A stretch of 7,873 bases of DNA from the NCBI GenBank assembly GCA_021821705.1, contig JAKACE010000070.1:1-7873 (forward strand), written 5' to 3'. Made by a program: the position numbers and the translations under genes. This DNA comes from Actinomycetes bacterium (GTDB lineage Bacteria > Actinomycetota > Acidimicrobiia > Acidimicrobiales > Palsa-688). The notes beneath the pieces were generated by a model that searched no databases, had not been told where the DNA came from, and worked only from the letters and a program-made list of their open reading frames with translations. Numbering within the stretch: the stretch's first letter is position 1; each line of letters begins with the position of its first letter. Shown here piece by piece: positions 1 to 5,951 of the stretch.

Positions 1-987
1 GAGCCACACCCAAACGGAAAAGGTGCGGAAGTCGGTAGTCGACAGTAACTGTGGGGCGACCAGTGCTTGGTCGAAGGCGGTGTAGGTGGCGAGGTAGCTG
101 ATGGCGCCATCGTGGTCGACGAAACGGACGAAGCGAGCGTCCTCCATGCCGTGGAGCTCGGCCGGGCCGTGGGGCCACAGGACCCGCTCGGCGATCGCGG
201 TGCGCGCCGGGAACTCCACTGTGTAGTTGTTGGCCGCCACCCAGCGGATCCCTTCAACGGCGTTCCTGACCGCCGCCCTGGACAGTAGGTCAGGGTGTAG
301 TCCGGCAATGGCAGCGTCCAACTGGGCCGCCTCGAAGTGAGCACCGAGGCGGTCGAGGACGAGGGCGGCGGCGTTGTTGTCGCAGCCGTGCTCGGCCAAT
401 TTGGTGTGGAAAAGGCGCCGGTCGTAGGGCCCGGGCGAGGTTCGGCCGCGTTCGAGGAACGGGCCCGGGTCGTCGAGACGGGCGCCGCCGGCGGCGCCCA
501 CGGTGCCGGTGCGGAACTCGATGGACGAGACGTGGCCTTCACCTAGGGCCCGCAGGCTCATCACGAAGCGCGTCTCACCGGCCGCCAGGCCGGCCTGGTC
601 GGGGTGGGCGACGAGGGACGGGTTGAACAGGGCCACGGCTTCGGGCGACACCTCACGGGTGAAATAGGCGCCGATCAGCAGCGCCCTGTCGGTGGGGCCA
701 TCGTCGCTTTTCCCAAGGCGCCGGGCGGCGGCGCGGAAGTGGCTTCTCCACGTGGCTTCGAGCTCCCGGTGGCGATGGGCGAAGCGACGCCTCAGGTCGG
801 CGAGCGTGGCGGTGACGTCGGCGTCGTCCATGGCCAGGATGCGTTCGGTGACCGAGGCGGCGCGCGAGTCTCCTCCGGGCATCTCCTCGCCGGGGACGAA
901 CAGTGCGGTCATGACCCGCGCGGGGTCGGGACGAAGCCGCAGCGCGCCCCGGGACACCATCTGAGGTGCCTGCCCGTCGCCGGTCAC
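1..987 (-). CDS. GH130-family glycoside phosphorylase/hydrolase, N-terminal part (runs off left edge)
   Basis: Reading the minus strand from 987 gives 329 codons without a stop, so the gene is cut by the window edge. Near the N-terminus it has RLRPDPARVMTALFVPGEE, then LFNPSLVAHPDQ, then a segment reading FVMSLRALGEGHVSSIEFR, then NNYTVEF and the family signature HGMEDARFVRF followed by YLATYTAF and STTDFRTF. In GH130 the Asp of the GMED-type motif is the proposed general acid. The family mostly phosphorolyses beta-mannosides, with some beta-1,2-mannosidases; substrate cannot be told from this half. Start: GTG at 987 overlaps the TGA of the upstream glycosyltransferase (GTGA) with AGGGTGG a few bases before it. 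The in-frame ATG at 960 is the alternative but has a weaker ribosome site. No signal peptide is seen, so it is probably cytoplasmic. Family assignment is firm; specificity and total length are unknown. Confidence 0.9.
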   Translation of the reverse strand, partial: MTGDGQAPQMVSRGALRLRPDPARVMTALFVPGEEMPGGDSRAASVTERILAMDDADVTATLADLRRRFAHRHRELEATWRSHFRAAARRLGKSDDGPTDRALLIGAYFTREVSPEAVALFNPSLVAHPDQAGLAAGETRFVMSLRALGEGHVSSIEFRTGTVGAAGGARLDDPGPFLERGRTSPGPYDRRLFHTKLAEHGCDNNAAALVLDRLGAHFEAAQLDAAIAGLHPDLLSRAAVRNAVEGIRWVAANNYTVEFPARTAIAERVLWPHGPAELHGMEDARFVRFVDHDGAISYLATYTAFDQALVAPQLLSTTDFRTFSVWVWL

Positions 988-2229
988 GGCGCCACCCTGA
1001 CCAGGCGGCGGCCATGCTGGAACGTCGAGACCGGCGAAAGGGTGGGCTCTGCGCCTTGGTTGAGCTTGGGGCCATCGGCGATGAGGAGGTCGGCGAGAGC
1101 GGCGTACTGGCGGGCAACGGCCGGCCACCCGAAGGCGGGAGCGAGACGAGCCGCTTCACGCGCCATCGACGCACGCAACCCGGGTTCGGTGAGGACGTGG
1201 CGTAGCGCGGCACCGAGAGCGGTCGCGTCGCGGTGGGGGACGACGATCCCGGCCCCGCTCGACAGCAGCTCCACGGCGTGGGGGAACGCCGTCGCCACGA
1301 CGGGCCGGCCGGCGGCGAGAGCGTCGACGAGCACGCCCGAGGTGACCTGGTCCTGCGAGTCGTAGGGCAGCACGACGACAGTGGCGTCCTGGACCAAGCG
1401 GGTCAGCGAGGGCAGGTCCCGGTAGGCGGCGTCGAAGGTCACCGACGGGGCCACCCCGTTGGCCCAGGTCCGGGCCACCAGCATGTCCCGGTAGGCCTCG
1501 CCCTCCGATGAGAGGACCTTGGGGTGCGTACGACCGGCGGGCGACCACGTAACGGGGCCGGGGGCGCAGGTCCCTCAGGCCCATCGTGGCGTCGATGGCC
1601 CACTCGATACCCTTTCCCGGGCCGAGCAGGCCCCAGGTGAGCAGCACCGGGCGCCCGGAGCGGTCAGGGTGGCACCCGGGGGAGGCCAGTGTGGCCCCGT
1701 GAGGGATCGTCGTGACCTTGGAGGCGTCCACGTCGAAGTGGCTGCAGAGGTACTGCCGGGCCGTTCCGGCCATCACAACCACGGCGCTGGCCGCCTCGCT
1801 TATGGCCTCCAGCACCTGCTTTTGGTGCTCGGTCGGCCCGAGCAGCACGGTGTGGGCGACGACGATGGAGGGGACCGTAAGGCTGCGCAGGATGGCAAGG
1901 ACCTCGTCGCCGTCCGTACCACCGTACAGGCCGTACTCGTGCTGCACGATGGCGGTGCCGCAACCGTTTAGAGCGGCGGTCACCTCCCTCACCGAGGCGG
2001 GCACGCCATTGTCCAGCTCGGCCATCACCCTGGGGTCGGGAGACGGGGGCCCGTCCGCCACCCGCACGACCCCCACGGCGGCGCCGTTCGCCTCGAGAGC
2101 GCCAGCCAGGGCGGCGCTAAAGGTCGCCAGCCCGCATGGGGTGGGCGGGTAGGTGCTCAGTAACCCGTAGGTGCGCCTCGCGCCCGGGCGCGCCAGAGCG
2201 GGCGGGAAAGACCTTACGGCAACGCTCAC
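984..2229 (-). CDS. GT4-type glycosyltransferase, interrupted by one frameshift
   Basis: Two minus-strand frames join into one protein of about 413 residues, usual for GT4 enzymes that move a sugar from a nucleotide donor to a cytoplasmic acceptor. The 5' frame starts at GTG 2229, 7 bases after GGGAGGAG. It carries the N-terminal TYPPTPCGLATF motif (residues about 26-37), HEYGLYGG (97-104), an AHTV segment, IPHGAT (175-180) and the GLLGPGKGIEW phosphate-binding turn (200-210). About residue 230 (bases 1536-1542) the frame is lost, and the other frame resumes with GRTHPKVLSSEGEAYRDML, VVVLPYDSQDQVTSGVLVDA, AAGRPVVATAFPHAVELL and a normal C-terminus, stopping at 984. Removing one C from the run CGCCCGCC restores a single frame. 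The flanking sequence shows no other decay, so this is either a sequencing error or a very young pseudogene. It is coupled to the GH130 gene by a stop/start overlap. Acceptor and linkage are unknown. Confidence 0.88.
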
Positions 2230-2236
2230 GCACGAA

Positions 2237-2244
2237 CTCCTCCC
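2237..2244 (-). promoter_or_regulatory. Ribosome binding site of the GT4 gene
   Basis: GGGAGGAG on the minus strand lies 7 bases before GTG 2229. It fixes the non-ATG start and shows that the glycosyltransferase has its own translation signal rather than depending on mreB. Confidence 0.75.
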
Positions 2245-2484
2245 TGTCGCTCGGTTGAGGTCGAACCTGCACGAGCGGCCGCCGCCGTTCAGCCCAAGCT
2301 AGGGCCTTCCCGAGAGGGTGTAGTCGATACTACCCGTTGGGACAGGGCAATGCCGGCGGGCAATTTGCCTCTTTTGTCTGCGTCGTACGAGCGGCTTTGG
2401 CGAAAATCCCCCGTTGCCGGTGCGCTCGCTCGAGGTCGCCAGGGTGACGCCGGGCAGCGACCGGCACGGGCAACAAGGACCGGC

Positions 2485-2498
2485 CCCGCCGGGCCAGC
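2485..2498 (-). terminator. Possible terminator hairpin after mreB
   Basis: Just downstream of the mreB stop there is a GC hairpin with 5-bp arms GGCCC/GGGCC around a 4-base loop, within a longer GC-rich stretch. There is no T-run, as is common for proposed terminators in GC-rich actinobacteria, so it could equally be chance in this base composition. Confidence 0.25.
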
Positions 2499-2516
2499 CA
2501 CTGTTGCGGGCCGGCC

Positions 2517-3545
2517 CTATCGGGAACGGGTCATGAGCACGTCAGAAAGGGCACCGAGGTGTTCGAGGCACTGCCCGGCGCCGAATGCGACGCACTGCAG
2601 CGGGTTGTCGGCGGTCACGATCGGCATGCCCGTCTCCGCGGCCAGGCGGGCGTCGAGTCCATGGAGCAGTGCGCCGCCACCAGTGAGCACTATGCCCCGC
2701 TCGATGATGTCGGCGGCAAGCTCAGGAGGGGCCCTGTCCAATGTCACCTTGACGGCGTCGACGGCGGCGGCCACCGGCTGCTCGATCGCTTCGCGGATCT
2801 CCTCGGTCGTGGTGACGATGGTCTTCGGCAAGCCAGTGGTCAGGTCCCGGCCCCTGATCTCGGCCCTCACTTCGTCCTGGAGGGGGCAGGCAGACCCGAG
2901 GGCGATCTTGACCTCCTCGGCCGTGCGCTCCCCCAGGGCCAGGCTGTACTCCTTCTTGATGAACTGGATGATCGCTTCGTCCAGCTCGTCCCCCGCGGTC
3001 TGGACCGACTGGCTGGTAACGATGCCGCCCATGGAGATCACCGCCACTTCGGTGGTCCCGCCCCCTATGTCCACCACCATGTTGCCGGTGGGCTCGTGCA
3101 CGGGCAGGCCGGCACCGATGGCAGCGGCCATCGGTTCCTCGACGACCCACGCTTGACGAGCGCCGGCCGCCTCGGCCAGGTCCATGACCGCCCGCTTTTC
3201 GACACCCGTGACACCTGAGGGCACGCATATCACCATGTCGGGCTTGGACAGCCGGCCCGGGCGCGCTCGCCGGACGAAGTAGGCGAGCATCATTTCGCAG
3301 ATCTCGAAGTCGGCGATCACGCCGTCACGTAGGGGGCGGACGGCCTGGACGTGGGCCGGCGTGCGGCCGATCATCGCCTTGGCGTCCGAGCCGACGGCAA
3401 CAGGCTTGCCGTCGCGGAGGTCGATGGCCACAACCGAGGGCTCGTCGAGGACGATGCCGTGGCCCTGGACGTAGACCCGGGTGTTGGCGGTACCCAGGTC
3501 TACGGCCAGCCCCCGTCTGAAAGATGGAGAAAGCCTGGCGCGCAC
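2517..3545 (-). CDS. mreB: Rod shape-determining protein MreB (actin-like)
   Basis: A 342-residue protein, the usual MreB length. MreB is a bacterial actin that forms ATP-dependent filaments under the membrane and organises peptidoglycan synthesis. The actin-fold nucleotide motifs are in order: phosphate-1 DLGTANTRVYV (16-26), GRTPAHV (60-66), RPLRDGVIADF (70-80), CVPSGVTGVEKRAV (107-120), EEPMAAAIGAGLPV (136-149), phosphate-2 DIGGGTTEVAV (159-169), adenosine loop GIVLTGGGALL (284-294) and the C-terminal CVAFGAGQCLEHL (318-330). Start: GTG 3545 follows AGGAGG by 9 bases; an in-frame upstream start at 3599 would add 18 Arg/Ser-rich residues foreign to the family. No mreC, mreD, rodA or penicillin-binding protein follows, so the gene is solitary here and next to GT4 and GH130 genes. 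Assignment is secure; whether it is the main or an extra copy cannot be judged. Confidence 0.96.
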   Translation of the reverse strand: MRARLSPSFRRGLAVDLGTANTRVYVQGHGIVLDEPSVVAIDLRDGKPVAVGSDAKAMIGRTPAHVQAVRPLRDGVIADFEICEMMLAYFVRRARPGRLSKPDMVICVPSGVTGVEKRAVMDLAEAAGARQAWVVEEPMAAAIGAGLPVHEPTGNMVVDIGGGTTEVAVISMGGIVTSQSVQTAGDELDEAIIQFIKKEYSLALGERTAEEVKIALGSACPLQDEVRAEIRGRDLTTGLPKTIVTTTEEIREAIEQPVAAAVDAVKVTLDRAPPELAADIIERGIVLTGGGALLHGLDARLAAETGMPIVTADNPLQCVAFGAGQCLEHLGALSDVLMTRSR

Positions 3546-3554
3546 GTCAGGGAG

Positions 3555-3560
3555 CCTCCT
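3555..3560 (-). promoter_or_regulatory. Ribosome binding site that sets the mreB start
   Basis: A perfect AGGAGG on the minus strand, 9 bases before GTG 3545. It decides for the 342-residue start over the longer in-frame start at 3599. Confidence 0.8.
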
Positions 3561-3691
3561 CGGACGCCGTGGCCCACGAGAGCGGGACGAAGCGTACAAG
3601 GCGGCGGGCGGCGGTCCGAGCGTCGTGCCGGCTCACTGTCACCTCTGGTCCCTGTTTAGGGCCCTGTTCTCATAGCGGGCCGTAGAGCCCA

Positions 3692-3740
3692 CCCGGCACG
3701 GGCTGCCGACCGGCCCGAGCCCAGGGCGGCCGTGCCCGGG
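3692..3740. terminator. Inverted repeat between the membrane-protein gene and mreB
   Basis: Arms CCCGGCACGG (3692-3701) and CCGTGCCCGGG (3730-3740) pair over 10 bp with one bulged C around a GC-rich 28-base loop that can fold further. The repeat starts 17 bases after the membrane-protein stop in the minus direction. This suits a terminator or attenuator that separates the arsR operon from mreB. No T-run follows, so function is inferred from position and symmetry. Confidence 0.45.
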
Positions 3741-3756
3741 ACGCAGTACGGGAAGC

Positions 3757-4104
3757 TCAGGCTACCCGTTCCAGTTTGGGCCGCTCGATGGTCTCGGCCT
3801 CGTCGTTTAGCTTGCGCCCGAGCCCTGAGAACATCGCCAGGACCGCGGTGAAGAACTGGGCGATACCGCCGAGCGCCACACCGGTCAAAGTGACGGCGAC
3901 CCAGTCTGCGCGCATGGCCACACCCCACAGCGCCCACAGGTCGAAGTTCACCGCCCAGGCCAAGGCGATCCCCAAGGCCACTTCCACCACGGGGTAAAGC
4001 GACAGAGGCACCAGGTCCCGCAGCTGCTGCAGGGGCCGTTCCACCCAGCGCGCGACACACATCACTCCCAGGCCGAGCAAGATCGCGATCCCGAAGACGT
4101 ACAT
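3757..4104 (-). CDS. Small membrane protein with three predicted helices, unknown function
   Basis: A 115-residue protein starting at ATG 4104 behind AAAGGA with about 9 bases spacing. I recognise no family. Three hydrophobic stretches are visible: about 1-19 (starting MYVFGIAILLGLGVMC), 33-61 (LYPVVEVALGIALAWAV then FDLWALWG) and 68-92 (VAVTLTGVALGGIAQFF). A charged amphipathic link (VERPLQQLRDL) and a hydrophilic, charged tail (93-115) surround them. There is no cleavable signal peptide. It starts 51 bases after the arsR stop on the same strand, so the two are probably one operon and the regulator may control it. Size and topology allow a small transport, anchoring or stress protein, but no catalytic or metal-binding motif is evident. 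It is a real gene on grounds of ribosome site, hydrophobic pattern and operon placement. Confidence 0.78.
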   Translation of the reverse strand: MYVFGIAILLGLGVMCVARWVERPLQQLRDLVPLSLYPVVEVALGIALAWAVNFDLWALWGVAMRADWVAVTLTGVALGGIAQFFTAVLAMFSGLGRKLNDEAETIERPKLERVA

Positions 4105-4155
4105 AGAGGCACATCCTTTCTTTGAACTGAAGAGGGCCGTCCTTTGCTTGGGCCG

Positions 4156-4548
4156 TCACCCCCCGGCCGTGGGGGCCACGGCGGTGGCGATGAAGGCCGA
4201 GAGCTGCTCACGCAAGTCGGAAAGCCTCTCCGGCACCACCTGGTACCAGGTCCAGGTGCCGTGCTGCTCGCTCATGATGATGCCGGCCTGCGCTAGCACA
4301 CTCAGGTGATGGCTGACCGTGGACTGGGCCCGCTTCAGGTACGGTGCGAGCTCAGACACGTAGGCGCCGCCATGGGGCGCCCCGCTCAAGAAGGCGACCA
4401 GGCGCACCCGAAAGGGGTGGCCGAGCGCTTTACAGAGGCTCGCTACTTGGTCGAGCGCCGGTGTAGCCGGCTGGCGTTCTGCACGCTTTCGGCCAGTGCG
4501 CTCGACTTGTCTCGGCTCGGTGCCAGGACGACCAGGCATGGTCATCAC
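4156..4548 (-). CDS. ArsR-family winged-helix transcriptional regulator
   Basis: A protein of up to 130 residues. After a basic, probably disordered N-terminus (1-28) comes an ArsR/SmtB winged helix: ASLCKALGHPFRVRLVAFL (about 36-54), YVSELAPYLKRAQSTVSHHL (63-82, holding the recognition helix), then SVLAQAGII (83-91) and the beta wing SEQHGTWTWYQVV (93-105), ending in a dimerisation helix. Such proteins usually repress their own operon and let go of DNA when a ligand or metal binds. The only Cys is residue 39 and there is no ELCVCDL-type site, so classic arsenic sensing is unlikely and the signal is unknown. Start is uncertain: GTG 4548, ATG 4545 or ATG 4539, all close behind GGGTGG or AGGTG. 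It probably controls the small membrane protein downstream. Confidence 0.9.
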   Translation of the reverse strand: MMTMPGRPGTEPRQVERTGRKRAERQPATPALDQVASLCKALGHPFRVRLVAFLSGAPHGGAYVSELAPYLKRAQSTVSHHLSVLAQAGIIMSEQHGTWTWYQVVPERLSDLREQLSAFIATAVAPTAGG

Positions 4549-4562
4549 CTGCAGCCACCCTA

Positions 4563-4580
4563 CATCGAGGTTCTTTGATG
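4563..4580. promoter_or_regulatory. Candidate ArsR-type operator upstream of the regulator
   Basis: CATCGAGGTTCTTTGATG is an imperfect inverted repeat that reads ATCAA-N6-TCGAT on the minus strand, close to the ATCAA-N6-TTGAT shape often bound by ArsR/SmtB repressors. It lies 15-32 bases before the GTG start, where a repressor would block transcription. A TAGGGT hexamer at 4558-4563, just beside it, could be a -10 element. Autoregulation is inferred. Confidence 0.45.
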
Positions 4581-4675
4581 TGGCCCCCGCCCATTGCCCG
4601 TGACTCGAGGAACGCCCGCGGCCAGGGCCATGACCCGTCCGACTCGTGGCGTTGCCGTGGAGAGGCGTGGGCCGG

Positions 4676-4790
4676 GCGAGCTTGGTGATGCGAGCGCCGC
4701 TGGAGAGGACGACGGTGGTGGGGGGCTAAAGTGGCCAGTTCGGCGGGCAGGCCCTCAAGGCTGTGCAGGGTCTGGCTCTCGTCGTCGCGC
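4676..4790 (-). pseudogene. Remnant copy A of an unidentified gene fragment
   Basis: On the minus strand two adjoining frames give LHSLEGLPAELATL and then TTVVLSSGARITKLARP. This matches the fragment near 5180-5282 in order and spacing, including an identical 17-base stretch GCGAGCTTGGTGATGCG (4676-4692). One extra base around 4721-4735 breaks the frame between the two halves. Upstream the frame continues as an Arg-rich stretch without family features. I cannot name the parent protein. It looks like a decayed duplicate and not a working gene. Confidence 0.4.
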
Positions 4791-4820
4791 TTGCGGCGGA
4801 GGCCTCTTCGTCGGCCCGGG

Positions 4821-4850
4821 TGCCTGCCCAGAGCCCTCAATGGGCAGGCA
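4821..4850. repeat. Perfect 10-bp inverted repeat with 10-base loop
   Basis: Arms TGCCTGCCCA (4821-4830) and TGGGCAGGCA (4841-4850) pair perfectly around GAGCCCTCAA. It is the cleanest hairpin in the window and lies in a stretch without an intact gene. It may be a terminator of a lost gene, a bidirectional terminator, or the subterminal hairpin of a lost mobile element. No T-run follows on either strand. Confidence 0.55.
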
Positions 4851-5175
4851 AATAGCTTACCTTGTGGCTGAGACTAGGTTCGGGAGGACGGGGTTATCTC
4901 ACACCAGCGCTACCTTTCGAGGGCGGCCCCACCCACTTCGTCGGCTGGCTCGGGACCCAGCACCCCAGAAGCAGAACCGAAGGCTTGCACCCTTCAGGCT
5001 CCCTCACATTCGACGTTGAGTATGAGCTCGGGCGCACTGGGCACCGACCGCTCCGCCAGTCCGCTGCGACGCGGTCATAACGGGAGAAGGCCTTCCACCA
5101 AAGCCCATCGGAGGTCGTGCCGGTCCTGAGGGCCCCCGCTAACAACGGAAATTTCGCCGCTACTCAGGGAACCCC
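4851..5175. other. Stretch of about 325 bases without a recognisable gene
   Basis: Short open frames exist on both strands (for example 4862-5080 plus and 4894-5145 minus), but none shows a domain, a ribosome site or a hydrophobic pattern. Composition is less GC-extreme than in the flanking genes, and A/T-rich words such as GGAAATTTCG (5149-5158) occur. It sits between two diverged copies of the same fragment, so it may be inserted or decayed material. No transposase, terminal inverted repeat or tRNA was found. Confidence 0.4.
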
Positions 5176-5307
5176 TAAAGCGAGCTTGGTGATGCGGGGC
5201 CCCCGCCGGCAAAGACGACGGTGTTGCGGGTCAGGGCGGCGAGCTCGGCGAGCGCGACCAGCGCCGCCTGGTAGGCGTCATTCGGTGCTGGCGATCTGCG
5301 TGCCCAT
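5175..5307 (-). pseudogene. Remnant copy B: broken 5' end of an unidentified gene
   Basis: ATG 5307 follows AGGAGC (5316-5321) by 8 bases and opens MGTQIASTE, then meets TGA at codon 10. In the next frame the sequence continues NDAYQAALVALAELAALT and RNTVVFAGGGP, and a further 2-base shift gives RITKLA. Copy A has the matching TVVLSSGARITKLA. A strong ribosome site and start followed by two frameshifts within 120 bases indicate a dead gene start. It lies directly downstream of the GH130 remnant, so it was probably the next gene of that old operon. I do not recognise the protein. Confidence 0.5.
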
Positions 5308-5358
5308 CCTGTTCGGCTCCTGAGCTGAGGGTGTCGTTGAGGATGCCGGGGTGCTGTG

Positions 5359-5825
5359 TCAGGAACGTCGATCTACACGGCCCCGTGGGCGGGACCAATC
5401 GGCAGCTCGCAGTGCGTAAAGCAGGCTTCCAGTCAGCGGGTCCTGGCCGTAGCTGGTGCACAGCTCTGCCAGGACATCTTGGTGGCTGAACCCGATGTTG
5501 AGGACGGTGTCTTCCCGGCGTAGTAGATGACGACGGTGCCGTCTGCTCGATGGAGCATCCCGCAGCAGAACACCACGTGCGGCACGTGCACGTACGCATC
5601 TTCGGGTGTGCGGCAGTCGGCCGGGGACGGGAAGAGCACCGGGATACTCGACATGCGCACCCGGCGGGGATCGTCGAGGTCGTGGAGTGCGACGCCCAAG
5701 ACGTACGGGTTGCCGTCCATCGTGGAGCGGACACCGTGGAACACGTTGAGCCCGACGGTGCAACGAGGCCGACATCGACCAGCCCGGCACCGTCGCCCGC
5801 CACGGCCGGTCTTGTCGACGACGAG
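5359..5825 (-). pseudogene. Decayed C-terminal part of a second GH130-family enzyme
   Basis: One minus-strand frame carries VGLNVFHGVRS (from about 5767), YVLGVALHDLDDPRRVRMSS, PVLFPSPADC, YVHVPHVVFCCGMLHRADGT and VVIYYAG. These match the GH130 C-terminal pattern (GWLLIYHGV, LGAALLDLDDP, VPNVVFPCG, DGTVxIYYG). At about 5510-5516 the frame shifts by one base, and the neighbouring frame continues EDTVLNIGFSHQDVLAEL then YGQDPLTGSLLYAL before a stop at 5359. The N-terminal half with the GMED motif is missing, and the sequence upstream of 5780 fits the family in no single frame. It cannot be compared with the GH130 gene at 1-987, because the two cover non-overlapping parts of the family. Opposite strand from the SulP gene. 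The call as a GH130 remnant is strong; the exact limits are approximate. Confidence 0.8.
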
Positions 5826-5951
5826 GCTCGGTCCAGGGGTGCGCGCCGTCGCCCGGACGGCCCCAGCTGCTTTCGCCACGTCCCATGACCGCACCCGTTG
5901 TGCACCCTCGTGAAGTGCAGCGCCCGGCCGGCCTTCGGCCAAGATGGGGAG

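Larger units (their letters stand above)
2230..2516 (-). promoter_or_regulatory. Non-coding gap between mreB and GT4; candidate promoter and leader
   Basis: These 287 bases hold no convincing gene. Part of the gap (about 2320-2420) is richer in A and T than its surroundings. It contains the 11-bp palindrome GGCAATTTGCC (2359-2369), the direct repeat GGGCAAT (2345-2351 and 2358-2364), and the short inverted repeat GTAGT/ACTAC (2320-2333). On the minus strand, TAGTAT (2327-2332) fits a TANNNT -10 element and would leave a leader of about 90 bases, but I see no good -35 box. The palindrome and repeats could be regulator binding sites. This is inference from sequence shape only. Confidence 0.3.

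Noticed and set aside
653..1213. Minus-strand frame of 186 codons overlapping the GT4/GH130 junction
   Set aside because: Arg/Pro-rich and out of frame with both motif-bearing genes.
604..1365. Long plus-strand open frame of 253 codons
   Set aside because: It lies opposite the GH130 and GT4 genes, which show conserved motifs. Its own translation is low-complexity and without a ribosome site: a GC-rich shadow.
2255..2275. GGTTCGACC-like T-loop word on the minus strand, possible tRNA
   Set aside because: No acceptor stem, anticodon arm or D-arm can be built around it.
2345..2420. Cyclic-di-GMP riboswitch-like words (CAGGGCAA, GGCAA, CGCCAAAGCC)
   Set aside because: The words lie on different strands and in the wrong order; no P1-P3 scaffold can be drawn.
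2350..3156. Plus-strand frame of 268 codons opposite mreB
   Set aside because: Ser/Ala-rich antisense shadow of mreB, with no support of its own.
4862..5145. Overlapping short frames on both strands, considered as a transposase remnant
   Set aside because: No DDE or tyrosine-recombinase motif, no terminal inverted repeats, and only loose word similarity.
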